NCBI RefSeq assembly: GCF_033115175.1
Contig: NC_084833.1
Span: 50,864,716-50,928,715, forward strand
Reading direction: 5' to 3'
DNA from: Lepus europaeus
Lineage: Eukaryota; Chordata; Mammalia; Lagomorpha; Leporidae
DNA length: 64,000 nt
Each line of letters begins with the position of its first letter. Positions within the stretch are counted from its first letter, which is position 1. The translations under genes were made by a program, and so were the position numbers. Below the pieces are notes generated by a model. The model worked only from the letters and a program-made list of their open reading frames with translations, ran no database searches and had not been told where the DNA came from. Shown piece after piece: positions 50,331 through 61,193 of this stretch.

Positions 50331-50719
50331 CTCCTCTCTCTGTATAACTCTGACTTTCAAAGAAATAAATAAATTTTGGGGCCAGTGCCGTGGCTCACTT
50401 GGCTAATCCTCCGCCTGCGGCGCCGGCATCCCATGTAGGTGCTGGTTCTAGTCCTGGCTGCTCCTCTTCCAGTCCAGCTCTCTGCTGTGGCCTGGGAGGG
50501 CAGTGGAGGATGGCCCAGGTGTTTGGGCCCTGCACCCGCATGGGAGACCAGGAGAAGCACCTGGCTCCTGGCTTTGGATCGGTGCAGTGCCGGCCATAGC
50601 GGCCATTTGTGGGGTGAACCAATGGAAGGAAGACCTTTCTCTGTCTCTCTCTCACTGTCTATAACTCTACCTGTCAAATTAAAAAAATAAAAATAAAAAC
50701 AAATAAATAAATCTTAAAA
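50037..50719 (+). mobile_element. CSINE, classical, with another SINE in its tail
   Basis: TSD ACTGAGGTAGG at 50026-50036 and 50724-50734. (TC)n at 50287-50327. Its tail is split by the SINE at 50378. Confidence 0.93.
50378..50700 (+). mobile_element. CSINE, B-related, nested in a SINE tail
   Basis: TSD AAATAAATAAAT at 50363-50374 and 50701-50712, i.e. the A-rich tail of the older SINE. Confidence 0.92.
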
Positions 50720-51121
50720 AGAAACTGAGGTAGGAGGGAACTCTTTGTTACTGGCTAGGATCAAAGTCTTGGCTCCCTGCTTAGACTTCATTCCAGTGGA
50801 ATGTTGCGATGTCCGTTTAAAGAGTGTTGAGTTGGAATTCTAGGCTCTCAACTTGGCCTTTCCTAGTATGGATGGAGGAGGGGACTGCAGTTTTCTTTTT
50901 TCCCCCCTCTTGTGTTTGGTAGAGTGGTTATTGTCTAAAAGTTTTCCATCTTTCTGGGCTGCTCCATTCTTGGTCTTTTGACTTGGGAGAGCAGGATTTG
51001 TAGGGGATTTTCTTGTCTGCTTCTATTGGCATCTCTGAGACTGCTAGCTTTTTGGCTTCAATTCTGCGGTAGATCTGGGTATGTTAAAAAGTGCATGGAT
51101 TGCGAAATTAAAAGCTGTTTA

Positions 51122-51427
51122 TTTTTAAAAATATATTTATTTATTTATTGGAAAGGTAGAGTTGGGGAGGGGATATCTTCCATGTGCTGTTTACTCCCCA
51201 AATGGCTGCAGTGACGCTGATTGGGCCAGGCCAAAGCTCGGAGCCTGGAACTCCAGCCGGGTCTGTGGCAGGGACTGAAGCACTTGAGTCATCCTTGGCT
51301 ACTTGTCAAGGTGCGTTAGTGGGCAGCTAGGTTAGAAATGGAGCAGTTGGGACTTGAACCAGCACCCATATGGAATGCCAGCGTTGTGGGCCATGGCTTA
51401 ACCCACTGTGCCACAGTGTTGGCCCCC
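51122..51427 (-). mobile_element. CSINE, diverged
   Basis: Reverse copy with several deletions. Head end GCCACAGTGTTGGCCCCC. Confidence 0.87.
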
Positions 51428-51432
51428 AGATA

Positions 51433-51791
51433 AGTTTATTTATTTTTTATTTATTTATTTTTTGACAGGCAGAGTGGACAGTGAGAGAGAGACAGAGAGA
51501 AAGGGCTTCCTTTTTCTGTTGGTTCACCCCACAATGGCCGCTGTGGCTGGCACACTGTGGCTGGCGCACCGTGCTGATCCGAAGCCAGGAACCAGGTGCT
51601 TCTCCTGGTCTCCCATGCAGGTGCAGGGTCCAAGCACTTCAGCCATCCTCCACTGCCTTCCCGGGCCACAGCAGAGAGCTGGCCTGGAAGAGGGGCAACC
51701 GGGACAGAATCCGGCACCCCCACTGGGACTAGAACCCAGTGTGCTGGTGCCGCAGGCGGAGGATTAGTCTATTGAGCTGCGGCGCCGGCCA
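51433..51791 (-). mobile_element. CSINE, B-type
   Basis: Two 14-bp GC units near 51540-51570. Head end GAGCTGCGGCGCCGGCC. Tail (ATTT)n. Confidence 0.93.
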
Positions 51792-52269
51792 GTAACCTTA
51801 TATTAATCTTTGTCAGCTTTGATATTTTAAAAGTGGCTTCTTTTGTATTTCCTTGTCATGTTTGTTTTTTTTGTTTCATTTTTGTTTTGTTTTGCCTATT
51901 CAGTCAGGGATAACCATTTAAAACGTTACTGTATTTGGGTTTTCATTGTCTCTTCACACTGTTGCCATTTTCCTTTTCAGATATAAGCATCCTTTATTAT
52001 CAACTACAGATGCTTATAAATACATGCAGTTCTTACATATCAATAATATAACCTGTTAAATTACTGATTCTGGTAAAACTTTTTTGAAAAGCACCCATGC
52101 ATGCGTACTGGAGAGATTCTGCCTTGATTGAAGACAGCTGACTAGCCAGACTCCTGTCAAGTTCTTCCTACTTCCGGCGATTCCCCTGCATCCAGTCATG
52201 CTAATAGGCATGCAGACCTCTTTTCCATCTGGAGGGAAAAGCATCATCACTCCTGCCCAGCTTCTGTCT
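51792..52269. other. RRAS2 intron 1, unassigned
   Basis: A+T-rich first part, then 52090-52269 may already be the 5' part of the adjoining L2. Confidence 0.45.
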
Positions 52270-53208
52270 TTCAGCCTGCGCTCCAGACCCGATCTCCTTC
52301 CTTCTCAAAGGCCCTTGCCAACACTGCCATTCTCCGGTGTCTTTCCTGTTGTACTAGTACTCTTTCCTCAGCATATAAACAAACCTAAAAAAAAATACAC
52401 GTACCCTTCAGCTGCTTGCTTTTACCTTCCTTCTTTCTCTTCCACCTACATTTTTCTTGGCTCCCATTCAGAGTCTGTTTCAGTCCCATCATTCCACAGC
52501 TGACCTGTTCACTGACAAAGCTGTTTCAATTTCTGCCGTCATACTGCTTGCTGATCTCAGACATGTGACCAAGTTGAACACTCACGGCCATTCTTGAAAT
52601 GATCTTCTCTTGGTTTCTGTAATACTTAATGGAGTTTTTGTCACATTCTACAGTGGGTTCATTCCAGGTATGTGGCAAGTTCCAGAGCCCCATGGACTTC
52701 ATTACCTACGTAAATTGTCTAAAACAGTCATCTGTTTACATTCCCACTCTTATCATTCTGCCTAGATCTCTGCTCTACATTTCTATTCTGATTATAAAAA
52801 AGGAAACATGGGACCAGCACTGTGGTGTAGCAAGTACAGCCGCTGCCTGCAGTGCCGGCATCCCATATGGGTGCCCATTTGCGTCCTAGCTGCTCTACTT
52901 CCTATCCAGCTCCCTGCTAATGGCCTGGGAAAGCAGCGGAAGATGACCCAAGTGCTTGGTCCCTGCACCCACATATGAGACCCCAAAGAAGCTCCTGGCT
53001 TCTGGCTGTGGCCTGGTCAAGCCCTGGTCGTCGTGGCCATCTGGAGAATGAACCAGTGGATGGGACATAGATCTCTCTTTCTCTCTCTTTCTGCCCCCCT
53101 TTCCCCCCTTCTTTCCCTCTCTCTTTGTAACTCTGACTTTAAATAAAATGTTTTTGTACAGCTGCCTCTGAAGCATCTCAAACTCATTAGGCTCAAAACT
53201 GAACTCAT
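52270..53208 (+). mobile_element. L2 LINE ORF2 relic, split by a CSINE
   Basis: TTGAAATGATCTTCTCTTGG and, after the SINE, GAAGCATCTCAAACTCATTAGGC with CAAAACTGAACTC follow the order of the L2 reverse-transcriptase region. It is heavily decayed. Confidence 0.6.
52810..53150 (+). mobile_element. CSINE, classical
   Basis: Head GGGACCAGCACTGTGGTG. C-rich interruption (CCCCCCTTTCCCCCC) in the CT zone. Confidence 0.9.
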
Positions 53209-53522
53209 GGGAGCTGGCGTTTGCACAGAGGTTAAGACACCACTTGAGATGTCCGCATCCCATAACATAGTACCTGATTTGAGTGCTGGCTGCTCTGCTT
53301 CCCATCCAGCTTCCCATTAATGCACATCCTGGAAGGCAGCTGGTGATGGCTTAAGTGCTTGGAACCTTGCCACTAACCTGAAAGAACTGGATTGAGTTCA
53401 GGGTCCCTGGTTTCAGCTGACCCAGCCTGGCTGTTACAGGCATTTAGGGGGTAAACCAGTGATTGAAAGATCTATTTATGTCTTTTTTTTCTATCTTTCT
53501 GCCTTTGAAATAAAATGAAAAT
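53209..53522 (+). mobile_element. CSINE, older family
   Basis: CATCCCATAACATAGTACCTG block. Tail GAAATAAAATGAAAATG. Confidence 0.82.
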
Positions 53523-53525
53523 GTT

Positions 53526-53767
53526 TGTATCCTGGCTGCTGCTCTTCCGGTCCAGCTCTCTGCTATGGCCTGGGAAAGCAGTGGAAGATGGCCCAAGTGC
53601 TTGGACCCCTGGACCCACGTGCTCGGAAGAAGCTCCTGACTCCTACTTTTGAATTGGCCCAGCTCTGGCTGTTGTGGCCATTTGGGGAGCAGACCTTTCT
53701 CTCTTTCATCTTCCTCTCTGTCTCTAACTCTGCCTCTCAAATAAATAAATAAATCTTTAAAAAAATT
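53526..53767 (+). mobile_element. CSINE, 5'-truncated
   Basis: Starts in the body at TATCCTGGCTGCTGCTCTTCC. Complete tail. Confidence 0.88.
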
Positions 53768-54074
53768 TAGATTTGTCAAATAGGTTAATGGTTAAAATAT
53801 AGCTCATTCCTCCAGTGGATTTAAAGTAAATCAATGATTATATTGTTAACTAATAGGAGAGTCTTAATTCTGTTTTTCTTTTGTTTATGTTTTTGCTTGT
53901 TGGCCTCTTATTTGGGAAAGTCTGTAATGATGTCTTCTGTATTTACTTTAGTTTTCCTGTTGTGTGATGAAACGTGCAATAGACTATAAATCAAGATTTC
54001 TTGTGTTAAATTTTAGAGAAAGATCATTTGTGTTAGGATCTGATATATAGTTCTTTTATTTTCTATGATCAGAT
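53768..54074. other. RRAS2 intron 1, unassigned
   Basis: About 300 bp of A+T-rich DNA, nothing recognised. Confidence 0.5.
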
Positions 54075-54300
54075 TTTTTAAAAAATAAATTTTATTGTTT
54101 ATTTTCACTTTACTTGAAAGGCAAAGAGTGAAAGCCTATTTACTCCTCAGATCCTTCCAACAGCCAGAACTGGGCTAGGCTTAAGCCAGGAGCCAGGAAC
54201 TTAAACTGGATCTCTTACGTGTGTGGCGGGGATCCAAGTCCTTGACCCATCACCTGCGTCCCAGCAGCATCTTAACTGCTGTGCCAAACACCTGTCCCCA
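54075..54300 (-). mobile_element. CSINE, older, internally deleted
   Basis: Lacks the GA zone and part of the body. Head end GTGCCAAACACCTGTCCCC. Confidence 0.78.
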
Positions 54301-54429
54301 CCAAATTTTCTTATGCATATTTTGTTACGTAGTCTTTCATACGACATCTCTTGACTTTTTTTGTGTGTGTGTGTGTATGTGTGTTTTGTTTGTTTTTAGT
54401 TTAAATTTATTTATTTGAGAGGCAGATAG

Positions 54430-54700
54430 CACCCAAAATGGTGTTCTCATGACCATGCCAAAAGCTGCCCCTTGGCTGTTTCTTACAAAGTGCCTGTACC
54501 ATTTTACATTCCCACCAACAATGTATGGAAATTCCAGTTACTCTGACTCTTTACCAGTAGCTGGTGTTTTAGCCAATCTCGTAGGTGGGTAGTGATGGTA
54601 GTTTTAAGTTGTTTTTCTCTGATAACTAATGATGAGCATGAGCTGTGGTTTATGAGTATCTTATTTTTGTTATAACCTCTTTCACTTAAATACTTATCAT
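54430..54700 (-). mobile_element. L1M-type LINE fragment
   Basis: ACCATTTTACATTCCCACCAACAATGTATGG, TGTTTTAGCCAATCTCGTAGGTGGGT and TGATAACTAATGATGAGCATG are antisense L1. Confidence 0.75.
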
Positions 54701-55196
54701 CTAAATTTGTGTTTTTAAGTGTCACCCCATGTCAACATACTGCCTCTACTTTTTACTTAGTTTGTAAGTGCAAATTAAAAGGCAGGTTTCTGGATATCAG
54801 TAAGATGATTTTGAATCTAACACAGCAATGCTTCTCTTTTTCAGTGTTTATAAAGGCAAATTGTATTTGTTTTTTAAGTACTTAAGAAGACATGGAGTTG
54901 TTCTTCCCCTTCCCATCTTATTTCACTGCCCTCTCTGCGCTGCACCTATTCCCCACCACCCAGGGTAGTAGAGTAAATAGTAAGACTTTTTTTTTTTTAA
55001 CTCTAAAGACGACTTCCTTTATTTTGCATTTTTGGGTGGTGGTTATAGCACTTGTTTTGAGATTTGACCACCCATCCTTCTGTTCAGCTATTTTTACTTC
55101 TATGTACTACTTTCAGTGAGTGCATCAGTGATACTTTAACTGTAGTATCTTCTGTAATGAAATTCATGCATGCATATTATGTCTTGAAACTCCACT
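54701..55196. other. RRAS2 intron 1, unassigned
   Basis: No recognised element. T-run at 54987-54998. Confidence 0.5.
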
Positions 55197-55490
55197 TTTT
55201 TAAATAAGATTTATTTTAATTATTTGGAAGGCAGAATGATAGAGAGAGGGAGAGACAGAAAGATCTTTGATCTGCTGTTTCACTCCCGAAATGGCCAAGA
55301 AGAAGCCAGGAGCCTGGAACTCCATCTGAGTCTTTGGTGTGGGTGGCAGGGGCCTTCTGCTGCTGCTTTCTCAGGTGCATTAGCAGGGAGCTGGATTAGA
55401 AGCAGAGCAGGGGCAACTTGAACTGGTGCTCTGATAAGAGATTACAGCATCGATATGGGATGCATTGTAGACAGCAGCTTAACCTACTAA
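55197..55490 (-). mobile_element. CSINE, head degraded
   Basis: Body intact. The head end is scrambled after AGCAGCTTAACCTACTAAAGG. Confidence 0.82.
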
Positions 55491-55520
55491 AGGATGGAGC
55501 TGGGCAGGGGTCTGGGCCCG

Positions 55521-55830
55521 TTTTTTTTTTTTTTTTTTAAAGAATTATTTATTTATTTGAAAGAGTTAACACAGAGAGAGGAGAGGCAGAGAGGTCTTCC
55601 ATTCGATGGTTCACTCCCCAAATGGCCGTGAGGGCCGGAGCTGCGCCGATCCAAAGCCAGGATCCAGGAGCTTCTTCCGGGTCTCCCACGTGGGTGCAGG
55701 GGCCCAAGGACTTGGGCCATCTTCTGCTTTTCCGGGCCATAGCAGAGGGTTGGACAGGAAGTGGCGCCCATATGGGATGCTGGCGCTTCAGGCCAGGGCG
55801 TTAACCCACTGCACCACAGCGCCAGCCCGG
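55521..55830 (-). mobile_element. CSINE, classical, near-consensus
   Basis: Head end CCACAGCGCCAGCCC with GGCCAGGGCGTTAACCCACTGC. A short internal deletion removes the SINE's CCGGCTGC-type block. Confidence 0.93.
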
Positions 55831-56169
55831 CACTGTTGTTTTAACTTGACTTAAAACTGCGTGGTGGCTCTGTCTCTCTCCACTAGAGGACATTTTACTC
55901 TTACTGGAAGCTGTCCTGAGTTGAATTGAAACTCCTGATTGTGCCAGATCAGTTGGAATAAAGGTATAGAACATTTATCCCTTAAAATTGTTCTTTTACT
56001 ATGGTAGAACTGTTCCTTTACTTAAACAAATCTCACAATTGGTGAGTCTTGATAATAACTTTCTGTTGCATATTTCCAGTCTTTTCTAAAACTTTATTAG
56101 TGTTGGAAAGTACATTTTTTTTTTTTTTTACAATTTCTATACTTCACTGTAATCTGGTATATGTTATAG

Positions 56170-56489
56170 GTTTTTTTTTTTTTTTAAGATTTATTTATTT
56201 ATTTGACAGGCAGAGGCAGAGAGAGAAAGAGATCGTCCATCTGCTGTTTCACTCCCTAAATGGCCACAGTAGCCAGAGCTCAGCCAATCTGAAGCCAGGA
56301 ACCAGTAGCTTCTTCTGGGTCTCCCATGCAGGTGCAGGAGCCCAAGAGCTTGGGCCATCTTCCACTGCATTCCTAGGCCATAGCAGAGAGCTGGTTAGGA
56401 AGTGGAGCAGCCAAGACTCAAACTGGTGTCCATGTGGGATGCCTGCATTGTAGGCAGCAGTTTTAACTGCTATGCCACAGCGCTGCCCG
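56170..56489 (-). mobile_element. CSINE, classical
   Basis: T-run tail and head end CCACAGCGCTGCCC. Confidence 0.9.
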
Positions 56490-56517
56490 ATAGAATTCTC
56501 TTTAAAATAGAATTTAA

Positions 56518-56837
56518 GGGGCTTGCATTGTGGTGTAACGGGTAAAGCTGCCACCTGCAATGCCAGCTTCCCAGACCACTGGTTCAAGTCCCAGCTGTTC
56601 CACTTCTGATCCAGCTCCTTGCTGATGTGCCTCAGAAAGTAGCAGAGGATGGCCCAAGGGCTTCGGCACCTGTACCCATGTGTGAGACCTGGATGAAGCT
56701 CCTGGCTTCTGACTGGGAAAGCCCTGGCCATTGTGGCCATTTGGGGAGTGAACCAGGGAATGGAAGATATATCTCTCTATCTCTCCCTCTCTCTCTTTGT
56801 AACTCTGTCTTCAAATAAATAAGTCTTTAAAAAAGTA
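56518..56837 (+). mobile_element. CSINE, classical
   Basis: Head GGGGCTTGCATTGTGGTG. Tail CAAATAAATAAGTCTTTAA. Confidence 0.9.
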
Positions 56838-56870
56838 ACATCTATGTTGGGAAGCTTAAATATGACATCA

Positions 56871-56942
56871 AGGTTCACCAAGGAAGCTTCATCGAGGTTC
56901 ACCAAGGAAGGTTCATCTGGCTTCATCAAGGAAGACTTAAAC
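56871..56942 (+). repeat. Three tandem 24-bp units
   Basis: Units at 56871, 56895 and 56919 share the pattern GGTTCACCAAGGAAGCTTCAT. Units 1 and 2 differ at few positions; unit 3 is more diverged. Confidence 0.85.
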
Positions 56943-57195
56943 AGAGAAGCAAACATTGCTTTTGGATTTGAAGATTGAAGTGCTGAGCGGTGTCAGTTTT
57001 AAGTTAATCTATTACTTAATACTATATTGAAATAAAAATATTAGAAAAATGGAAAAAAAATCACAATTGACCATTCTTGCTGAGGTAGATATTAGTTTAA
57101 GCTGATTTTGAAGATAAGTAAAAAAGCTCAGAGAATTAAAGTAGCTTTAAGCTAGGTAGTGGTGAAGCAAGGCGTCTTTGAAAGTGGGTATTACA

Positions 57196-57526
57196 GGCCG
57201 GCGCCGCAGCTCACTAGGCTAATCCTCCGGGTTCTAGTCCCGGTTGGGGCGCCGGATTCTGTCCCAGTTGCCCCTCTTCCAGGCCAGCTCTCTGCTATGG
57301 CCCGGGAGTGCAGTGGAGGATGGCCCAAGTGCTTAGGCCCTGCACCCGCATGGGAGACCAGGAGACGCACCTGGCTCCTGGCTTCGGATCAGCGCGGTGC
57401 GCTGGCCGCGGCGGCCATTGGAGGGTGAACCAACGGCAAAAAGGAAGACCTTTCTCTCTGTCTCTGTCTCTCACTGTCCACTCTGCCTGTCAAAAAAATA
57501 AAAATAAAAAAATATATAAAAAAAAA
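57196..57526 (+). mobile_element. CSINE, B-type, first of a same-site pair
   Basis: Flanked by GAAAGTGGGTATTACA (57180-57195) and GAAAGTGGGTAGTACA (57527-57542). About 25 bp after AATCCTCCG are deleted. Confidence 0.95.
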
Positions 57527-57542
57527 GAAAGTGGGTAGTACA

Positions 57543-57836
57543 GGCTGGCGCCGCTGCTCACTAGGCTAATCCTCCGCCTGCAGCGCCAGCACCCCGGGTT
57601 CTAGTCCCGGTTGCTCCTCTTCCAGTCCAGCTCTCTGCTGTGGCCTGGGGAGGCAGTGGAGGATGGCCCAAGTGCTTGGGCCCTGCACCGGCATGGGAGA
57701 CCAGGAGGAAGCTCCTGGCTTCGGATCGGCGCAGTGTGCTGGCCGTGGTGGCCATTTGGGGGGTGAACCAACAGAAGGAAGACCTTTCTCTCTGTCTCTC
57801 TCTCTCACTAACTCTGTCAAAAAAAAAAAAAAAAAA
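57543..57836 (+). mobile_element. CSINE, B-type, second of a same-site pair
   Basis: Flanked by GAAAGTGGGTAGTACA and GAAAGTGGGTATTATT (57837-57852). Body slightly shorter than its neighbour and closer to the CTCCTCTTCCAGTCCAGC subtype. Confidence 0.95.
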
Positions 57837-57937
57837 GAAAGTGGGTATTATTTAGTATTTCATAAACATTTACATAATAGTGTTACAGTTCCAGGTGAAG
57901 TACTATGTATTTTTTTCAGTTTGACTTGTATCTCAGC

Positions 57938-58213
57938 GTGGGCATTACATACAATAAGATGCTGCTTGGGCTGCCCACATCCCATATTGAAGTGTCTTGG
58001 ATTTGAATTTGCCCCAGTTCTGATTCCAGCTTCCTGTTAATGTGTACCGCAGGAGGCAATGGTGGTGGCTCAGGTCGTTGGGTGCTTGCTACCCATGTGG
58101 GAGGCCCAGACTGAGTTCCCAGCTTGAGGCTTCAGCCTGGCAGCCTAACTGTGTCTTCGGAGGGCGCTGGAGGAGTGAATCGGCAGATAGCAGATCAATC
58201 TCTCTTAAGAAGA
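57938..58213 (+). mobile_element. CSINE, older, tail decayed
   Basis: CATCCCATATTGAAGTGTCTTGG block and GTGTACCGCAGGAGGCAATGG. Confidence 0.75.
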
Positions 58214-58684
58214 TTAGCATCTAAATACATTTAGAAGATCAAACTTTTTAGGTTTTTCTAGGGAGTTCAAGTGATATTACAAACTGTATTTATAGATTAA
58301 TAGACCTTTTATTCTTTCCCCTCAGTTTTGCTTTTTGCACATGCTTGAGCAGTTTCCCAGTGTCATTTATTGCATAGTCTGTCCTTTCCCCCTTGTTCCT
58401 CTACCTCATTACATATCAAATTGTGTAACTGTAGATTTGTTCCTAGGCCTTCTGTTTGACTGCATTAATCTTTTGTTTGTTTATTTGTTTGTTGGGCCTG
58501 TTCTGTGTCAATTCTCTAAATTTCAGAAATGATTGGATAAGTCCCTTGCTATGTTCATTCAATAAAAATTTCACTAACCATATGTATATTAGACAGCCAC
58601 TATATGCCAGGAACATTTTAGGTGCTGAGAAAACAGCACTGAACAAAATCAAATCTCATGGAAATTGTAGAAAATGTTCTTGGT

Positions 58685-59014
58685 TGGGGTGCACTGCTGG
58701 CGTGGCAGGAGAAGCCGCTGCCTGCAGTGCTGGCACCCCATATGGGCGTTGGTTTGAGACCTGGCTGCACCACTTCCAATCCAGCTCTCTGCTGTGGCCT
58801 GGGAAAGCAGTAGAAGATGGCCCAAGTGCTTGGGCCCCTGCATTCGCTTCGGAGACTTGGAAGAAGCTCCTGGCTTTGGATCGGTGCAGCTCCAGCTGTT
58901 GCGTCCAATTGGGGGTGAACCAGTGGATGGGAGATCTTTCTCTCTCTGTCTCTGTCTCTCCTCACTGTGTGTAACTCTGACTTTCAAATAAATAAATATA
59001 TCTTTTTAAAAAAA
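58685..59014 (+). mobile_element. CSINE, classical
   Basis: TSD GTTCTTGG at 58677-58684 and 59015-59022. Confidence 0.92.
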
Positions 59015-59091
59015 GTTCTTGGCTATATTATATAGCTTATAAATGTTAGAATTTGTTTGTCAAGTTCTATTAAAAACTCATTAACTTTCGG

Positions 59092-59428
59092 GCTGGTGCT
59101 GTTGTACAGCAGGTTAAAGCCCTGGCCTGAAGCACTGGCATCCCGTATGGGCACCGGTTCTAGTCCTGGCTGCTCCTCTTCCGATCCAGCTCTGTGCTAT
59201 GGTCTGGGCAGTTGAAGATGGCCCAAGTCCTTGGGCCCCTGCACCCACGTGGAAGACCCGGAGGAAGCTCCTGGCTCCTGACTTTGGATTGGCACAGCTC
59301 CAGCCATTGCGGCCATCTGGGGAGTGAACTAATGGATGGATGGAAGACCTCTCTCTCTCTCTCTCTCTCTACCTCTCTCTGTAACTCTGTCTTCCAAATA
59401 AATAAAATCAATCTTAAAAAAAAAACAA
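59092..59428 (+). mobile_element. CSINE, classical
   Basis: Left flank CATTAACTTT is repeated right of the neighbouring reverse SINE at about 59768. (TC)n at 59351-59368. Confidence 0.92.
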
Positions 59429-59442
59429 AACATTTGCTTTAT

Positions 59443-59757
59443 TTTTTTTTTAAAGATTTATTTATTTTTTGAAAGATTTACAGAGAGGAAGAGATAGAAT
59501 CTTCCATCTGCCGTTTCACTTTCCAGACAGCTACAATGGTCAGGAGTGGGCCAGGCTGAAGCCAGGAACCAGGGGCTTCATCTAGGTCTCCCATGTGGGT
59601 GGAGGGGCACAAGCATTTGGGCCATCTTCCACTGCTTTCCCAGGCATGTTAATTAGGAGCGGGATTGGAAGTGGAGCAGCCAGGATTCGAACTGGTACCC
59701 ATAGGGATGTTGGTGCTGCAGATGATGGCTTAACTTGCTGCACCACAGCGTGCCTCC
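59443..59757 (-). mobile_element. CSINE, classical
   Basis: Flanks CATTTGCTTT and CATTAACTTT suggest that it used the same target as its upstream neighbour. Confidence 0.9.
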
Positions 59758-59969
59758 CCCCACCCCCATTAACTTTAGAAAACATTTACATTGGGTTGCT
59801 TAAAGGAAAAATGCCATTTTGACAGTTCTATCCATGAACATACAATGTTTTTACATTTATTTCTTTTTGCCTTTGTTTAAAGCTTCCCAATTTCTTTCTA
59901 TAAAGATTTAGAATATATTTTATTAGATTTACTCTTTGGTATCTTTATTTGATTTCAGTTTTGTTTTTA

Positions 59970-60256
59970 AAATTAAAAAAAAAAAATTAAGACGCAGAGA
60001 GAGAGAGAGTGTGAGAGCGTGAAAGAGCAAGCCCAGACATTGATTTAGTATTGGTATGTCTACAACTGGCCAAAGCCAGAAGCCAGGAACTTAGTTCAGG
60101 TCTCCCACATAGATGGCAGGAGCCTGAATATTTGAGCCATGATTGTTGCCTCTCAGGGCCTGCATTAACAGGGAGTTGGAGCCAGGAATTGAACCCAGGT
60201 GCTCTGATGTGGGAAGTAGTTTTCTTAACTAGCGTCTTTGCTGCTAGGCTAAACAT
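59970..60256 (-). mobile_element. CSINE, older family
   Basis: TTGAACCCAGGTGCTCTGATGTGGG block, as in the copy at 15164. Confidence 0.8.
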
Positions 60257-60551
60257 TTGTCTTTGATTTACGTTTTCTAATGGCTAGTAAACAGAAATGG
60301 GGGTAGTGTGGAGATATAGACTTTATATTCAAGCACCTTGCTGAACTCTAATTCCAGTAATTATTCTGTATATTCTGTTGGGTTTTCTATGCAGATAAGC
60401 ATATCAGCAAATAAACGGTTTTCCCATTATACTATGTTCTTATTACATTAGTTAGACCACCAAGATTGTGTTGAATAAGAGTAGTAATAGTGGGCATGCT
60501 AACTTCTTGATTCTAAGGAGTTTCACTTCAAATAAAAAGTCACTGTAGGTT

Positions 60552-60585
60552 CTTTTTTTTTTTTTTTTTAAGATTATTTTATTTG

Positions 60586-60618
<33 letters not shown>

Positions 60619-60883
60619 CTGAGATCTCCCATCTGCTGGTTCACTCCCCAAATGGCCACAAGGGCCAGAGCTGGGCTGATCCAAAGTCAGGAGCCAGGAG
60701 CTTCTTCCAGGTCTCCCATGTGGCTGCAGGGGCCCAAGGATTTGGGCCATCCTCTGATGTTTTCCCAGGCTATTAGTAGGGAGCTGGATCAGAAGTGGAG
60801 CAACTGGGACTCAAACTGGCACCCATATGGGATACTGGTGCCATGGATGGATGCTTAACTTACCGTGCCACAGTGATGGCCCC
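60552..60883 (-). mobile_element. CSINE, classical
   Basis: TSD CACTGTAGGTT at 60541-60551 and 60884-60894. (GA)n at 60593-60618. Confidence 0.94.
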
Positions 60884-60910
60884 CACTGTAGGTTTTTAAA
60901 CAAGTATAAT

Positions 60911-61155
60911 GTACATTTATTTATTTGACAGAGCAACAGAGAGTGGGGAGAGGCAGGGGAGAGGGGCAGAGATACCTTTCATCTGCTGGTTCACTCCTCA
61001 AATGCCCATAGCAGCCAGGTTTGGGCCTGGCTGAAGCAAGGAGCCAGGAACTCCTTACAGTCTTCCACATAGGTGGCAGGGGCCCAAGCCCTTGGGCCAT
61101 CCTCTGCTGCCTTCTCAGGTGCATTAGCTTAACCTGCCACACTACAGTGCTAGCC
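60911..61155 (-). mobile_element. CSINE, internally deleted
   Basis: About 65 bp missing between GTGCATTAGC and TTAACCTGCC. Confidence 0.85.
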
Positions 61156-61193
61156 TATCATTGTAGGTTTTTGATTCCCTGTCCTAGTTGAAG

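Larger units (their letters stand above)
48960..51110 (-). mobile_element. L1M-type LINE 3' region, split by nested CSINEs
   Basis: The antisense of an old L1 3'UTR runs from 48960 to 50036 (TCTCTGGCTTCTTTCAAGATTTTC; TTGTGATGCGTCTTGGTATGG; GTTTGAGGTTTTCCTGGTTCTTGG). It resumes at 50735 after the SINE pair. No coding potential is left. Confidence 0.7.

Noticed and set aside
56871-56942. Short direct repeats as a CRISPR array
   Set aside because: Units are contiguous without spacers and the genome is mammalian.
58685-58760. tRNA-like head of CSINEs with a GTTCGAGTCC-type B box
   Set aside because: C-repeats descend from a tRNA-like Pol III unit. No copy here has a cloverleaf, so none is a tRNA gene.
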